NCBI GenBank assembly: GCA_033961575.1
Contig: CM066733.1
Location: 137,938,421 to 138,002,420 of the forward strand
Direction: 5' to 3'
Source of the DNA: Aselliscus stoliczkanus
Lineage: Eukaryota > Chordata > Mammalia > Chiroptera > Hipposideridae
Length of the DNA: 64,000 nt
In this document: one piece after another, positions 1 to 12,890 of the stretch
How positions within the stretch are numbered: position 1 is the stretch's first letter
Layout: every line of letters begins with the position of its first letter
Notes under the pieces: model-generated
Seen by the model: only the letters and a program-made list of their open reading frames with translations
What the model was told of the DNA's origin: nothing
Database searches by the model: none
Made by a program: the position numbers and the translations under genes

Positions 1-19
1 AAATTAATTGACTTCATTT

Positions 20-890
20 TTAGAGCAGCTTTATGTTTATAAAAACATTGAACAGAAAGTACAGTTCCCATATATTTTCCTTTCACCCCCCCTCCTGGAT
101 TCCATAGATTCCCCTATTATTAATATTTTGCATTATTGTGGCACATTGTTGCCACTGATGAACCAATGTTTATACATTATTATTTCCTAAGTCCATAGTT
201 TACATTAGGTCTCACTTTGTGTTGTAAATCTCTGTGGGTTATAACAAGAGCACAATGTCATATAGTCATCATTTAAAGTATTATAGAGAATAGTTTTACT
301 GCCCTAAAAATCACCTGGGCTTCACCTATTTATCCATTTTCCTAACCTTCGGCAACCAGTGATCTTTTCACTGTCTCTATAATTTTGCTTTTTCCATAAA
401 GTCATATAGTTGGAATGATATATAAAATTTTCTGACTGACTTCTTTCATTGAGCAATAGATGTTTGAAGTTTCTCCAAGTTTTCACAGCTCATTCTTTTA
501 TCACTGAAAAATATTGCATTATACGTATGTATCACAGTTTACCCATTCACCTACTGAAGGATCTTGGTTTGCTTCCAAGTTTTGGTAATTATGAATTAAG
601 CACTACAAACTTTGTGTGCAAGCTTTTGTGTGGACATAAGTTTTCAACTTATTTGTATAAATACCAAGGAGCATAACTACTGAATCATATAGTGAGGTTA
701 TGTTCAGTTTGGTAAGAAACTTCCAAATTGTCTTCCAAAGTGGCTGTAACATTGTGTATTCCCACAAAAAAATGATGAGAGTTCTTATACTCCACATCCT
801 CACAAGCATTTGGTGTCATTAGTGTTTTGGATTTTTGCAATTTTAATTGATGTAATGGTATCTCATATATATTTTTATGTAACTGTCTAA
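20..890 (-). mobile_element. Old L1 3'UTR region (L1M type), antisense
   Basis: Contains the hallmark antisense phrases of old L1 3' ends: 'gtttacccattcacctactgaagg', 'ccaaattgtcttccaaagtggc', 'ctccacatcctcacaagcattt'. The short reading frames here have no coding value. Confidence 0.75.
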
Positions 891-927
891 TGACATAAGG
901 TGTTAATCAGCGTTTCATATAATTATT

Positions 928-1140
928 TGCACCAGGCCCAGATGGGGTCACTGGTGAACTCTAACAAATTTAAAGTAGAAATAATACCAATTCTCTACAA
1001 TCTGTTTCAGAAAATAGAAGCAGAAAGAATACTCCCTAATTATTTCTATGAAGTCAGCATCATCTTCATACCAAAACAAACAAACAAAAAACAGAGGAGA
1101 AACTTTCATACTGTAAAAGGTAATATCCATAAAGCTGAAA
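928..1140 (+). pseudogene. L1 ORF2 reverse transcriptase fragment
   Basis: Reads PGPDG then, in frame, KVEIIPILYNLFQKIEAER, ILPNYFYEVSIIFIPKQ, the fingers/palm region of L1 reverse transcriptase just before the YxDD core. Only about 70 codons, with shifts. Confidence 0.82.
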
Positions 1141-1274
1141 AGTAAATCTAAACCAGTGAAACTCATCTATGGCTATATATCAGAATCATCTTGGAAGCTT
1201 TTAAAAATTATCAACTCCCAAGTTCCACTCTGGGCCAACTATTCCAGCATGCTTAGGGATGAACTGACCTCCCA

Positions 1275-1560
1275 TGTATAAAAAGAAACACATAAAAATT
1301 TCAATGAGTAAACAAGCCCAGTATAACAGCATAATGATGAGAAAAATATATAAACTAGCAATTCATAGAAAAAGACATAATATAAAAGTATTTTTAATCT
1401 TACTAAAAACCAAAGAACTGCAAATTAAACAAGGCATAATTTTTATTCATCACAGAGAAGATGAATAAGATTGATGATATCTAGTATTTATAACTCTGTG
1501 GGAAATGGAAACATATACTTTTGCTGGAGTCACAAATGGTTTGGAGGAAAAAATAGTGAT
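1275..1560 (+). mobile_element. Old L1 3'-terminal fragment
   Basis: 'aaccaaagaactgcaaattaaac', 'gatatctagtatttataactct' and 'caaatggtttggagg' resemble L1M 3'UTR text. A MER5-like scrap (1155-1230, 'tcagaatcatcttggaagctt') lies before it. Confidence 0.5.
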
Positions 1561-2464
1561 AGCCATAAAAATCTTAAATTATCAAACTCTTTGAACCTGT
1601 AATTCAACTTTTTGTCATACAGAAGAAGCATGTGAAAACACAGAAGAAGCTCTCCTAACTGACCTATCCACTTAGCTAATACACCAGGAGAGCTACACTC
1701 TTTTTCATTTGTAAACCATTTGGACAGATGCCCACGGCTTCTGCATACTGACAAGCCAGCTACTCTGTAGTATACTCACACACTCCTGCTCACACCAATG
1801 AATTTCGTGCTGACCAAGTCAATTCTGTTTGCTCCCAAACCTGCTATACCATTGAATCGGTAATTGTAATCACGTAATTTTGTTAACTATTATGCACACC
1901 AGAAATAACATACACCAGGGAAAATGAGAGACAGTTATTCCTGCTAAAAACAATTTTTGAAAATTTTGGGAAGACCTGAAAAAAAAAAAGGCACTAAAAC
2001 ATACTTACTTACCAATTACATGCAAAAGCTAATAAGAATGAAAAATACAAAATTATTCTGAAATATAAATATTTTTAATTGTGTTGAAATTCTCACAGTG
2101 CATTTTACAAAAATAAAACTGATGCAAAAGAACAGTGGATGCAAAAAAGGTTGGCATGGGAATATAATTAGTGTTGCCCTAATATAGAGAGTGGAAAAAA
2201 GTTGTACATTATATGCATGCACATTTAAAAATTAATGTTTCTATATACCATTTCTTATCAAATAATAATTATCATTTAATTATCTTTCCAACCATAAGTT
2301 CCTACTTTGCTGAATAAGAGTACTTCAATTATGTGTACAAGTACTTATTGTACCATTGTTGTAACAAGAAGCTGTAACCAAAATTAATGATAAAAACTAA
2401 CATTATAAAGAATCAAAGTGATATGAAGTACCAAGAAATGATTGAAAAAAATCAATTGTTAATT
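1561..2464. other. No gene seen
   Basis: AT-rich sequence; no coding frame with homology and no clear repeat. The left part may continue the old L1 end. Confidence 0.6.
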
Positions 2465-2469
2465 AGGGA

Positions 2470-2471
<2 letters not shown>

Positions 2472-2509
<38 letters not shown>

Positions 2510-2596
2510 AGTGTCACTGGCCATCATATGTGGGACCCGAACCAGGCTGCTGGCTTCCCAAGCCAGCACTTAACCACCGCGCCACTCGGCTGGCCC
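2472..2596 (-). mobile_element. tRNA-derived SINE (short GGCTGGCC type), antisense
   Basis: Reverse strand head gggccagccgagtggcgcgg (A box), B box ggttcgggtcc, end cagtgacactgccctc and a long A-tail (T run 2472-2503 on plus). TSD agggatctttt (2465-2475, overlapping the T run) against aggaatctttt (2597-2607). Confidence 0.88.
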
Positions 2597-4384
2597 AGGA
2601 ATCTTTTAAAAATTGTAGAATATTAAATAGAGTATGTCCCCAATTTTTTGTTTTGAGACAATGATGTCACAATACAAATAGAATAATACCAAAGTAGCTA
2701 AACAGAATAAAAGGCTGTAAAGATATTTATCTAACTATAAATAATGGTTTCCTTTGGTCTTAATTTTCTTTTTCTTGATGTACTTTACTATTTAAATATA
2801 TAATTTGTGAAAAAATCAGTATCTATTTTCAAATAATTGACAACAATTTAAAATCAAATTGCCCATTTCTAAATATGCTTTATCAGTAGATATTGTATTT
2901 GTGTCAAATTAATAAAATGTATTTCATGCAAATGACATTTACTTTCGCTACCACCTTTTGCTTTTGAAGACTAATGCTTGAACGTACAAAGTTGTGCATT
3001 AGAGCCTTAGACTTTAAGCAAAATGTCAGTCATTTAAACTGCTGATTAATTTTGGCTTGGCACCACTTTATCATTTTCGATTAAGTACTTGATGAAATAA
3101 TCAGTCATCTGTGCCTGCTTTGAAAAATTAGCATGCATGTTTATTTGTCAAAATGTCAAAGGGAGTCTTTAATCCACAACTACTGTCCTGGGTAGTATAT
3201 GTCTACATTTCTCAACATTAAGAGAGTAATACTCTCAAAGCAAGGACAACCAAGGCTCTTCTAGCAAGATCACCTTTGTAAAGCTTCCTCTTGTATTTCT
3301 CACTAGGAAGTAAGTAGGGCTAGAGCTTCAGATTGAGGTGATGAGCTCCACAAAATTGTCATCAATACCCATACTAAAAGTTAAACATGTGTTTTTCTTT
3401 AAAAAAAAAAGGCTACTGACATTATTTTATTTATTAAATATAAAGCAAAGTGCTATTCTAGGTGTTGGGGGAATGAGCCAGAAATTATTTCCATCACTGG
3501 GAGTAGGGAGTGGGGTGTGCTGAGCATACATAGAATGAGCACTTCGAAGTCAAATCAAATCAGCAAAGATGTTATTATTTATTGAGATCATGATATGTGT
3601 AAAACTATATCTCTAAAATTACAAAGAAAGTCAAGGATAAAAGTAAACAGAATTGACAGATAGAAATTACAATCAATCAATGTCAAATTTCAATGTAATA
3701 TAACTTGAAAAAGGAATGATGTCATTAACCCACTAACAGTAGGATCTAGGGTTTTAAATACTCTTCCAATAGTAGATTGCATTTATGTTGCTACAATGTA
3801 CTCTTCTCTGCAAGAATAATTCTATTATTAAACTTACATCTTTATTTAGTTGTTGGTTTGTGGTAAATAGGTAAAAATGTCATGCTTTTGTAAATTGCAA
3901 TACCTGTGTCTTAAATGTTCTTCTCACGCAATGTATGTAGGTAAAATGAAAATGAAGCTAAATAGGAATTTGTGTTAATAATTATTTGAAAGTAGATTAA
4001 TATACTTCCATACACACAAAAAATTCAATATACCTGAAATCACTCCTTTCATCATTGGCAAATATAATGTCAATCCCAGAAATGAGAGATAGCTGTTGCA
4101 ATTTCTAACTTTTACACATTTTATAAATTAGATAAACAACAAAGAGTTGAATACGAGAGAATATAGAGAGTTAGAAAATGTGAGAAAGAAGTGATACATA
4201 AGGAGGTTGGTTCCATGAATAAACATTATTTAAGTATTTATTATGTTCCACACATCTGGATCCTCAGTAAACAATATCTGCTTTCACGGGTTTTACTAAA
4301 CATTGGTATAAGTATTAAAAATTACAAATATACTCCTGCTTTTGCATATCCCACAATTTGTTGTATCTTCTTTATCATTTAGTT

Positions 4385-4640
4385 CAAATGATTTTTAACT
4401 TCCCATGTAACATTCTTTTACCCATGCGTTATTCAGAAGTTTGCTGTTTAATTTCCAAATATTTGGGATTTCTCTAAATATTTTACTGTAATTTTATTAA
4501 TTATCAATCAAATGTGATTGATTTCTAATTTCATTTCATAATGGTCAGAAAAGATACCCTGTATGACCTCAATCCTTTTAAATTTGTTGAGATTTATTTT
4601 ATGGCTCATCATGCAGTCTATACTTAAAAATGAACATAGA
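4385..4640 (-). pseudogene. L1 ORF2 fragment, antisense
   Basis: Antisense ORF2 phrases: 'cataatggtcagaaaagata', 'aatttgttgagatttatttt', 'catgcagtctatactta'. Decayed. Confidence 0.65.
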
Positions 4641-4812
4641 CCTTTGAACTGCAGTTGTGGGTAATAGGATTCAGTGGTTCACTGGTTGATGAGTATGAGA
4701 ATGAAATAAAGTGAAAATAATGATACCACATTTCTTTCTCTGGATGGTAGTGCCTCTCACTGAAAGAAAAGAGAAACAGAAGTTATATTAGAGTTGTGGG
4801 GCGTGCATGCTA

Positions 4813-4840
4813 GTGAATTTGCTAGTGCATGCAAATTCAC
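4813..4840. repeat. Perfect 10-bp inverted repeat with octamer motif
   Basis: Stem gtgaatttgc (4813-4822) and gcaaattcac (4831-4840) with an 8-nt loop. ATGCAAAT at 4829-4836 matches the POU/octamer consensus. Three further tgcatgc/gcatgc words lie within 50 bp. Confidence 0.7.
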
Positions 4841-6017
4841 ACAAGCATGCTGCAGAAGAGAAAATGGTGAACATAGAACATACAGGTCTTAGACATGCTG
4901 AATTTTAGCCAATGAGAAACCCACGTGCAGATTTCCAGTGACAGTTGCTATGCAGATGTATAACTCAGAGGAGAGGTTTAGGACAGAGATATTATGAAAA
5001 TAAAAGTGATGCAGGTCTAAGTGAGACTATGTATGCTGAAAAATCAGAAAAAAAAATAAAGCAGAGGACAAGATTTCCCGTGTCAAATATTGAATTTTCG
5101 TTCTAATAAATTTATTATTATTTGTTAACTAATACATGCATGACACTGAGCCATTCTGGCATTTTGTTTTTCTTTTTGTTGGTATATACTGATAAACAAC
5201 TCAGGGAAAAGAGTTGATAGGCCAAGTAAACTCTACCAAATTCACTATTGGGACAGTACCTGGCTTTTAAAATGTCTGCATATATACACACAGACACAAA
5301 AGTATAAATATCTCTTGTAGAATTTTGTCATTATTTTGATCAGAGTTTAGAGCTTCTTGTCTTCTGATAAGAAAAATTATTAGCCAGTTACAACGGTGAC
5401 AATGTTTTAAATTATTTCATGTAAGAAAATATAATGGCATTTTCAAGACATAATGTAAGAAAAAAAAGGGCCCATCTGTTTAACCAGAGTGCCATATTTC
5501 CAAAGTCTTCCCTTCCTAGAGGTGCCCAAAAGCTGGGATCCCCTATTGCGTGCGGAAGGTCTTCCTTTCTAGGAAAAACAAATACGGGACTCAGTAAAGA
5601 AAGGGAATGCCAGCTTAGCCATCCAGATCAGTCAGTCAACACGGTGATCACTGAAGCACAGAGGCCACACATAGTTACAGAAGCCTTGTCTTTTTATTTA
5701 AATCATGGCTATGAATAGTTTTTCCAGGATAGTAAGAAGCATTACTCATAGACTCCTTAGGCAAATATGCTTAAAGTCCTTGAAATCACAAGGCAATTAC
5801 TCTCGGTTTGGAAGTAGTGACATCTAATTAGAATGTTAAATTAAGTTCAGTAATGATACTGCACTTGTTTATACATTCAAAGTAATTTCAGTAAAGTAAA
5901 TTTAGCCAACAGAGATTATTTACTTTGTCACCACCCATTATAGTAAAATAATGAAGGCGATTTAGAGATTAGATGATAACTAGCTAACTCTTCTAACTTC
6001 TCATTGAGAGATTCAGT

Positions 6018-6110
6018 GAAAAGAAGGAGGGACAAAAGAAGAGAAAGAAGAGACAGAGGAGGAAGAAGATGAAGATGAAGGAGGAGAGGAAGGAGAAGAG
6101 AAAGAAAAAG
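6018..6110. repeat. Polypurine tract (GAA/GGA rich)
   Basis: About 90 bp almost purely A and G on the plus strand, with gaagaagatgaagatgaagg in the middle. Can form triplex DNA in principle. Confidence 0.85.
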
Positions 6111-8800
6111 TATACCAGATCAAATGTTTTGACTTCCTTGGAAACCAGCAATATTAATCAATGCTTTGTCAAGTCTCAAAAAAATTCCACTACGCAAAGT
6201 ATAATTGAGTTTCTGAAAATGAACTGGACTACCCCTACACATTCCTATCACAGCAACAGAGTACACTCATAGGCCAGTAACTCTCAGTAGGAAATATTTC
6301 ATCCAGCTCACACCCTTTTTCAAAGGTTTCCTTTGTTTCTCATGTTCATAATGAGAATTAGCAATTACTTTGTGCTTTTACAAAATGAATCAGGCCTCAC
6401 CTTGATCTTTTACAAAGCGAACCACCCAAATGTAAATCAAAGAAAGAAGAAATTAAAAACAAAACAGAACTCAGTAGATTTCAATGTGGAGATTAGGTGA
6501 TTTAGTAGGAGAAAGAGACCACATGTAGCCAGTTGTCTGTAAGGAACTGCTGTGTTGAATGGAATCGCATATCTTCAAGGTCGTACACTTCCTGAGTCTT
6601 CTCCATTCATTATCTTCCAGTCTTTACTTCTAGAAAAACTGCTAGCTCAGAATGCCTTCTATTACTATGCATCTTACCACACTATCCCCTCCTACAGGTA
6701 GGGTTTCCTAGATGTGATAGGTGGACGCAGAGCACACAGGTTCCTAAGAGCAATTTTAGTTTTCATCAATCCTGAAATTTGGAAGAATCCCTTTTTCCTT
6801 CTAAGCAAAAGAAGAAAATTTAAGACCTTTGGTCAAGACAGTTTATTTGCCAATTTGCTTGCCCTATTTCACTATGATTCTCAGATTGGATGGTGGAAGA
6901 AAGGTAGCTCTGTAAGAATATTCCTAGGTCTTCAACAGAAATGCATACTCAGTGATGACTTCTGCATCTCGAGATATCACCGTCCTCCTTAATCAACATT
7001 ACTCTGCCCAGGACTGGGGAACTTGTTGAAGTTCACAAAGGTTGGGAGTGGCAGAGCTGGTATGCAAACTCTGAATCAAAAACCCACATCTTCAACTACA
7101 ACTTCAATCTACCCCACCATAGGCTTGGAATTAGAAATAATTTCAATATACTTGTGCATTTCAAACACTTCTAGAGGTATTATAAATTTTACATCTTTTC
7201 CTAGTTGATGCTTTCCTGATCTTAACAAGAAGGGTGGTCAGAGCTTTTTGGATATTTCCACCTTATCTACTGTCATCTTAAAAATCCCGACATAGAATAT
7301 TAAGACTGAGAGAGTTTTCAACTGATTCCGTTTGCAATTATATCTGAAAAATAAGAATATGTTCTATTTTCAAAGAGATTCAGATACATACTGAATCTTT
7401 TCTTGATCAACAGAAAGTCTTATTTTCATTACGAATGTAATGAATATTTGTATATTCCATTTTATGGCAATATCAATGCAAAATGCTTAGTCAATGTCAT
7501 CTTAACAATATTATAATCATATAAAAGGGTAACCTTAAATAAATTTGTGAAGTTTGGTTTATGGTACCAAGTTCCTTAACTTTACCCAACTTTCATAAAT
7601 TTCCCTCACAAATGTCAACATTTCCCTCTAATCCCCCTGAAATTTACTTGCTCAGGCCATCCTGAACTTCAGCCTTAAAGACGAGTCAATTGTCAAGCCT
7701 GAAATGACTTCATGATAAAGTAATAAATATATATCATGCCTTGTTATATATAATCTTACAGACTCAGCCTAAGGGATATCAGGTAGATACAAAGGGTGTT
7801 ACCACTATGGAACACAAGGAATGTTTAGGAGGCATAGTGAAATGTTGAATTAGTAAATTTCAACAGATGGATAAAGTGAAGGCAATCCAACAAGTGAATC
7901 ACTACCTAGAAGTGTGGGTCTTTGGGTGGAAAGGTGGGACAGGCCTTAAAGACAGGGCTGTTGAAAATCCAAAGAAGCAGTAAGAAAATAAAGCAATATG
8001 TCATGGGAAAAGAAGTTTAGGAAAGTAAATAGTTTTATTATAAAAATGCTCAAATTGTGATATGGGGGAAACACATGGACCACCACAGTCTTTAGATGAT
8101 TTACTATTACTTGGCAAAGCAATTCATTCACATCTTCCCACTTTGCTGCGTCTTTTCCCACCCTCCCTAACTGTCCCGTCCTGAATTGCACCCACTGCAT
8201 TATATCATGCTGATTTCTGACCACGGTTTGATTCCAGAAACAGTCTTATAGATTTACTTTCTTCTTTCTCCTAAATAGTTACCTACTTCATTATTGTTTG
8301 GAACCCACTTATGTCCCCCAAGGTATATTCTAAGCTCCCTGAGCACCAGCAGAGTATAGAGCCTCCTGCTTCTAGGTTGTTTGTTTGTTTAGAGCCTGCT
8401 TTGGCCTTTTGTTCTCCTGGTATGAATCAGTTCATTGTATCTGTCTCTGTTTTGTCCTTCCTTATCCAAACCTTAAATAGTTTTCCCAGCACAAAGATTA
8501 ATGAAATGGAAATAGTACCTTAAGTCAAAGGAAACGTTTAAAAAAAACAACCCAACAGATATAGATATGAAACATCTGGGGAAAGAAAGGAAAATTTGGT
8601 GAATTAAAAGAAAAGAAAACGAGTAGGGAGTTGTATAGATGCCATCCACATACCTTCCCTAATTGACTTGGGGAGGACAGTGTAACAAAATATAATTAAC
8701 CCATTAGGTTTGAGAATATAGCAGTAACCTGTTTCTTGTCTGTGATTTTAGAATCGCTTCAGCAATTACTGTTGTAATTTTTAGTCGAATTTCAATGCAG

Positions 8801-8906
8801 TGTATTTCATTGCTGTAAGCCACTTGCATGAAATCTTTAGTTCTCAATGTAAATAATGCATTTCATTATTTTAAGCCACTTGAGAGAAATCTATAGTTCA
8901 CTGCAG
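8801..8906. repeat. Diverged 56-bp tandem duplication
   Basis: 'atttcattgctgtaagccac' (8804) recurs as 'atttcattattttaagccac' (8860), each followed by a similar 'gaaatct(t/a)tagttc'. Local duplication outside known repeats. Confidence 0.75.
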
Positions 8907-9462
8907 CTCAAAGAACAAACCAAAAACACTCCATTTTAAAAATATATCAGGCTTTCCTCTCACCAGTAGTTAGAAGAAGCAAAACCTACACACGAGAGTC
9001 AGTGGGTCTCTAGCTAAATCATCAGATTCATCCTATCCTGCTTTCTCCCTCATGTTGAAGACAGGAAGGACTGCGGATGTGTCTGCTTACTAACGTCTTC
9101 CTTCGCTATCCTTGCGCTGCTGACCCCAAGACCTCCACAGAAACAGATAGAAATTGACCTATGCTATGCCCCAACATGAGCTGTTGTGAAATGTTCCTCT
9201 GTCATCTCCTTGGCATGTGATGCTCATTTTTGATGCTGTTGACAATTTCTCTTAAGCATTTGCATGGCAAAATATCCTGCAGTAAACTAGATCTAGTAAC
9301 CGTCCTTTGCCCAGACGCAGCTATCTTTAATCCCTTAAACGGCAGTGCTTTGCAGTCCCTAAACTCTCCCATGCTGGACCCTCCTGACTCAGATTTGGGG
9401 ATAATTTGTTCTTTATATTTTCATTTGAATTGCATTTTTTTATCCCAAACCTCTTGAACCAC

Positions 9463-9948
9463 TGCGGGGGACCTGCCTCCGCTGACCAGGGTTCGAGAAG
9501 GTGTACACGGCGTCAGGGGTCGATAAAAGACAGAAACCGTTTGTTGCAGTAAAGACAGAAAATGGAGAGATCGATCTCCAGTTTATTTGTTGCAGGCTTT
9601 ATATACATTTTTTAGGTAGGGGGTACGTGCAGGGATACGTGTAGCATAGCAGGAAAAATAAGCATTACCTCAGTGAAAAGTAGATCATTAACTATTTACC
9701 AGAAACCTACAGGTCAGTGAAACCTTAGGGAGTCAGTTTCTCAAGACAATTTTTCTCCATTAACCCTGATAGCCATCTTTCTTTTGTGTCCCAAGGAACT
9801 GGCCGTCCTCACCACATACCTCAATAAGTAGTAAGCACCCTCCAGGTGCAAAAGAAACAATAGAAGCAGAAAAACAAGTTTATGCTTCACCAAGCCCACT
9901 AAAGCCAGCTTGTAAGCCCCTCAATATTGGGGACCATGGCCCTCAACA
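9463..9948 (-). mobile_element. Solo LTR of a class II (betaretrovirus-like) endogenous retrovirus
   Basis: A 486-bp element bounded by TG…CA and by a perfect 6-bp target duplication AACCAC (9457-9462 and 9949-9954). Read on the minus strand it starts TGTTGAGGGCC. It has a TATATAAA promoter box at 9598-9605, an AATAAA polyadenylation signal at 9582-9587 about 15 bases downstream, then an R/U5 segment ending …CCCCCGCA. The close TATA and AATAAA spacing is typical of class II LTRs, as is a 6-bp duplication. There is no internal gag/pol/env, so it is a solo LTR left by LTR-LTR recombination. Exact family not recognised. Confidence 0.85.
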
Positions 9949-9954
9949 AACCAC

Positions 9955-12369
9955 TCCTCTAAATGGATGAAGGTCAGTCCCAAACCATTGCCAGGAACAA
10001 AGTCCATTCATTTTTCCCTTCAGGAGAGTTGCTTTCCTGTGTTCTTTTCACTTGATCCCTACTGTTCCCAGGCATCCACCTTCCTTTACTAACTGAAATT
10101 TGTGCTTTTCTCTTACCATCACTGTTACTGCTATTACCATCCCCACAGCAGTTTGAAAGCTTAAATCTATATCAGCCCATCCTTTAAAGCATGTAATCTT
10201 CTGTAGTAACTTTATTAATGACCATCTAGAATGTTAAAATGAGAAACCAGCTTCATCTTTCAGCCAATACATATTGAACACTGTCTATGTTTTAGACACT
10301 GTGCTAAAAAGCACTAAATGTTGAAAATACCATTGTCTTTACTTATGCAAAAATTATCTACTTTCATGTTAATATTGTGGGATGATGAAGTTTAAGTATG
10401 TTTTATTACCTACGTAAGGTTTGTGAAAAATGGTGAAAATGTGCAGATATATCACTTGTTTGGGACAGTCATACATTACTTTCTCCAATTTGAGATATTT
10501 TAATCAATAATTGATATATTGTGCACATTCACACATTTATTTAGAGCTAATGTTTTCTTTTACTAGGAAAACAGAAGACTTTATCAGTTAATTTAAATAT
10601 ATATATACATTAAAAGGAAGTAAATACTAATTCTAAAGTAAGCTAATCTATAGTTTTAAATATACTGACAAAGGATTATATTACCATTGCTAGTATTGGA
10701 ACTTTTTCCCTTTAATAATTACAGATTAGATGTTTGCTGTCTCATCTTTGAAATTTCTGGCATCACAAAAAATACAAAGCATCATTTTGTCTCTGAAAAT
10801 TAGCATCCCTTACTTTTCTGTGCAGAGATACGGGGAAGATAAAGCATGACAGTGATGAACATTTAACTGTGAAAAAGAAAATGTCCTATAGCATTTTCCC
10901 TTCCTTTCCAACCAATCTTTTAACGTGAATTCCTATGTTCCAGTTTGGAAAAAAATGTTCTTGTTCTCTTTTAAGGTTCAGTCACAGAAGCCAACCCATA
11001 CCATCTCTCACTCTTTTATTCAACTAAATGATAAGCCGTACATATATTTAAAGTAAAATTCAGGGAATTAAAAGGGAACAGTTTTTATTTTTGATTACCC
11101 ACCACTAACAATTTAATAGCTCCTAGTTGGAAGGCATTGCATATGACTTTGTAGATAGATAATTACAAAAATTATCACTCTGCTTCTGCCTAGAGCTGCC
11201 TGATACTTTAATACACAAAGAAGTGAAAATTTTGTAATTGTCAGTATTTTATAAGGCGATAATTTAAGTAGTTACCCAAAGGAATTATGTGGTCCCAACA
11301 ATTGTCAAGATGTGATGCCAGTGCACACCTGAGAATGAGTACAGAGGTTGTCATGGCAACACTGAAATTTGGCACACTGCTCACCACAGCAGAAGTGTTC
11401 CTGAGTATCTCAGGAATGCATGACTAATGGTTTCTGCTCGCAGGAATTACTGATCACTTGGTCAGAGTATTGTAACCAAGATGCAATCCAGCTCTTGGCT
11501 GTATACCCAGTTTTATAGGCTCATGATTCTCAGAGAAGCTCTGCTCATTTTGATGTTTGCTTCATTCGCTTCATCACTATCACTTTGAGTATTTGGAGAA
11601 TACATAGTATCTAGTCGATATCAACTTGGATTTCTGACTTAGTTTATAGCAGTGTGTTCATATATATTTAAAGAATATATATAACTTTATGTCAACAAAA
11701 GTAACATCAGGGAACGTAATAAAAGCATAGGAAGTTATTCCAAAGGTGACTGTATTTGAAAATTGTTCGTTGGGATTTGTTTGTTTGTTTACTTTCAGGG
11801 GAATGGGGAAATACAAGTGAGATGAATTATTTTGTAGATTCAAACCATTTTAGAGATGTGATCAAAAAGATATTAGTTGTTGATCCTACATCTAAGTGAA
11901 TGCATACTTATAAAGGAATGGGAAAGGCCTTGAAAAGTAAAGATCTAACTTTCTTTCCTCCAAAACAGAAGAAAAGAATAAAATGTTTTGTAAAAATTCA
12001 GTTAACATACCAACACAGCCTATGCACCTAATTCAATAATTTCTAGCTTTTTCTAAAGTGAAATTTAAAGTACTTTTCTAGAGCTTTTGAGATGTAGATC
12101 ATATTGTACTTTCTCATCAAATCGTTTTTCAATATATCTCCAAGTCACCAAGACTTGAGTGTTTATTATCAACTTGGTGCCACTTGATCTGTCCTCTGAA
12201 AACATAAAATCAAACAGCGTAGTCAGATGCATTCACTCCAACGACTCTTCCAGTGTACACGGTACTACACTAAATTATAAAGCATTAAACTGCATTGTAG
12301 TGATGACTCTTCAGAGAAGGAAGGAGACAAGATGCAAGCAAAGAGGAAATGTGAACCTAGACGCAAAAC
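9955..12369. other. Intergenic, nothing recognised
   Basis: No gene or clear repeat. A less AT-rich patch at 11290-11530 stands out slightly and might be conserved non-coding sequence. Confidence 0.5.
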
Positions 12370-12665
12370 TGAGGAAGTACAGGTGTAAGGTTCACAACAC
12401 AGTCTGGTAAGCTGTAAAGAGCAGTTGAAGAGTAGGACCTGGCAAGGTCTGGAAGGGAAGCTTTAGGAAATGAGTTTAGGGAGACAGGTTTGAACCATGT
12501 TGTGAAAAGCATTAAGGGTTTTAAGAAAGAGTGTGATATAATCCTATTTGTAACTCTAGCATTAGTGTGGAAATGGATTGAAATACAGAAGACTAGAGCT
12601 GGGAGACCAAGCCAAGAAAGTGAATAAGGACAGAACCAACAGGGATCCAGAGAGGGGACCTTGAC
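12370..12665 (-). mobile_element. L2 LINE fragment, antisense
   Basis: Plus text 'gggttttaagaaagagtgtgat' followed by 'aaatggattgaaata' and 'gagctgggagaccaag' matches the reverse of the L2 3' region. The 117-codon frame across it on the minus strand is a by-product. Confidence 0.6.
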
Positions 12666-12689
12666 TAGTACAATGGCAACAGACACTAA

Positions 12690-12890
12690 TATTTTCCAAG
12701 GGCTTACCACGCCTTTTCAAGGAAACTGCTTTTGAAAACATAATCTTATTTCATCTGCCCTAGACTCTCCTCAAGCACTATTATAATCCCTTATTCTTTG
12801 ATGGTAAACTGAGGCACCAAAAGGTTAAAGAACTTCTTCCAAGGTCAGACAACAGATTAAAGAGATTTTGAATCAAATCTCTCTGATGCC
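12690..12890. repeat. MIR/MIR3-like SINE relic
   Basis: Contains 'ggtaaactgaggcaccaaaag', 'aaagaacttcttccaaggtc' and 'gaatcaaatctctctgatgcc', standard MIR-type blocks. A second such scrap is at 13270-13375 ('acaaatgaggaaactgagatt'). Confidence 0.6.

Larger units (their letters stand above)
2608..9456. other. Intergenic, mostly unassigned
   Basis: Apart from the L1 scrap at 4.4-4.6 kb, the inverted repeat at 4.8 kb, the purine tract at 6.0 kb and the tandem duplication at 8.8 kb, no gene is recognised. Open frames at 5434-5718 (94 codons) and 6714-6992 (92 codons) have no family match that I can see. The moderate-GC patch 9050-9450 could be an old repeat or conserved non-coding DNA. Confidence 0.5.

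Noticed and set aside
2472..2596. Possible tRNA gene because of A and B boxes
   Set aside because: No cloverleaf or anticodon arm in the right place; it has an A-tail and TSD, so it is a SINE.
12357..12710. 117-codon open frame on the minus strand
   Set aside because: It runs through antisense L2 text, has no recognisable domain, and no splice or promoter context.
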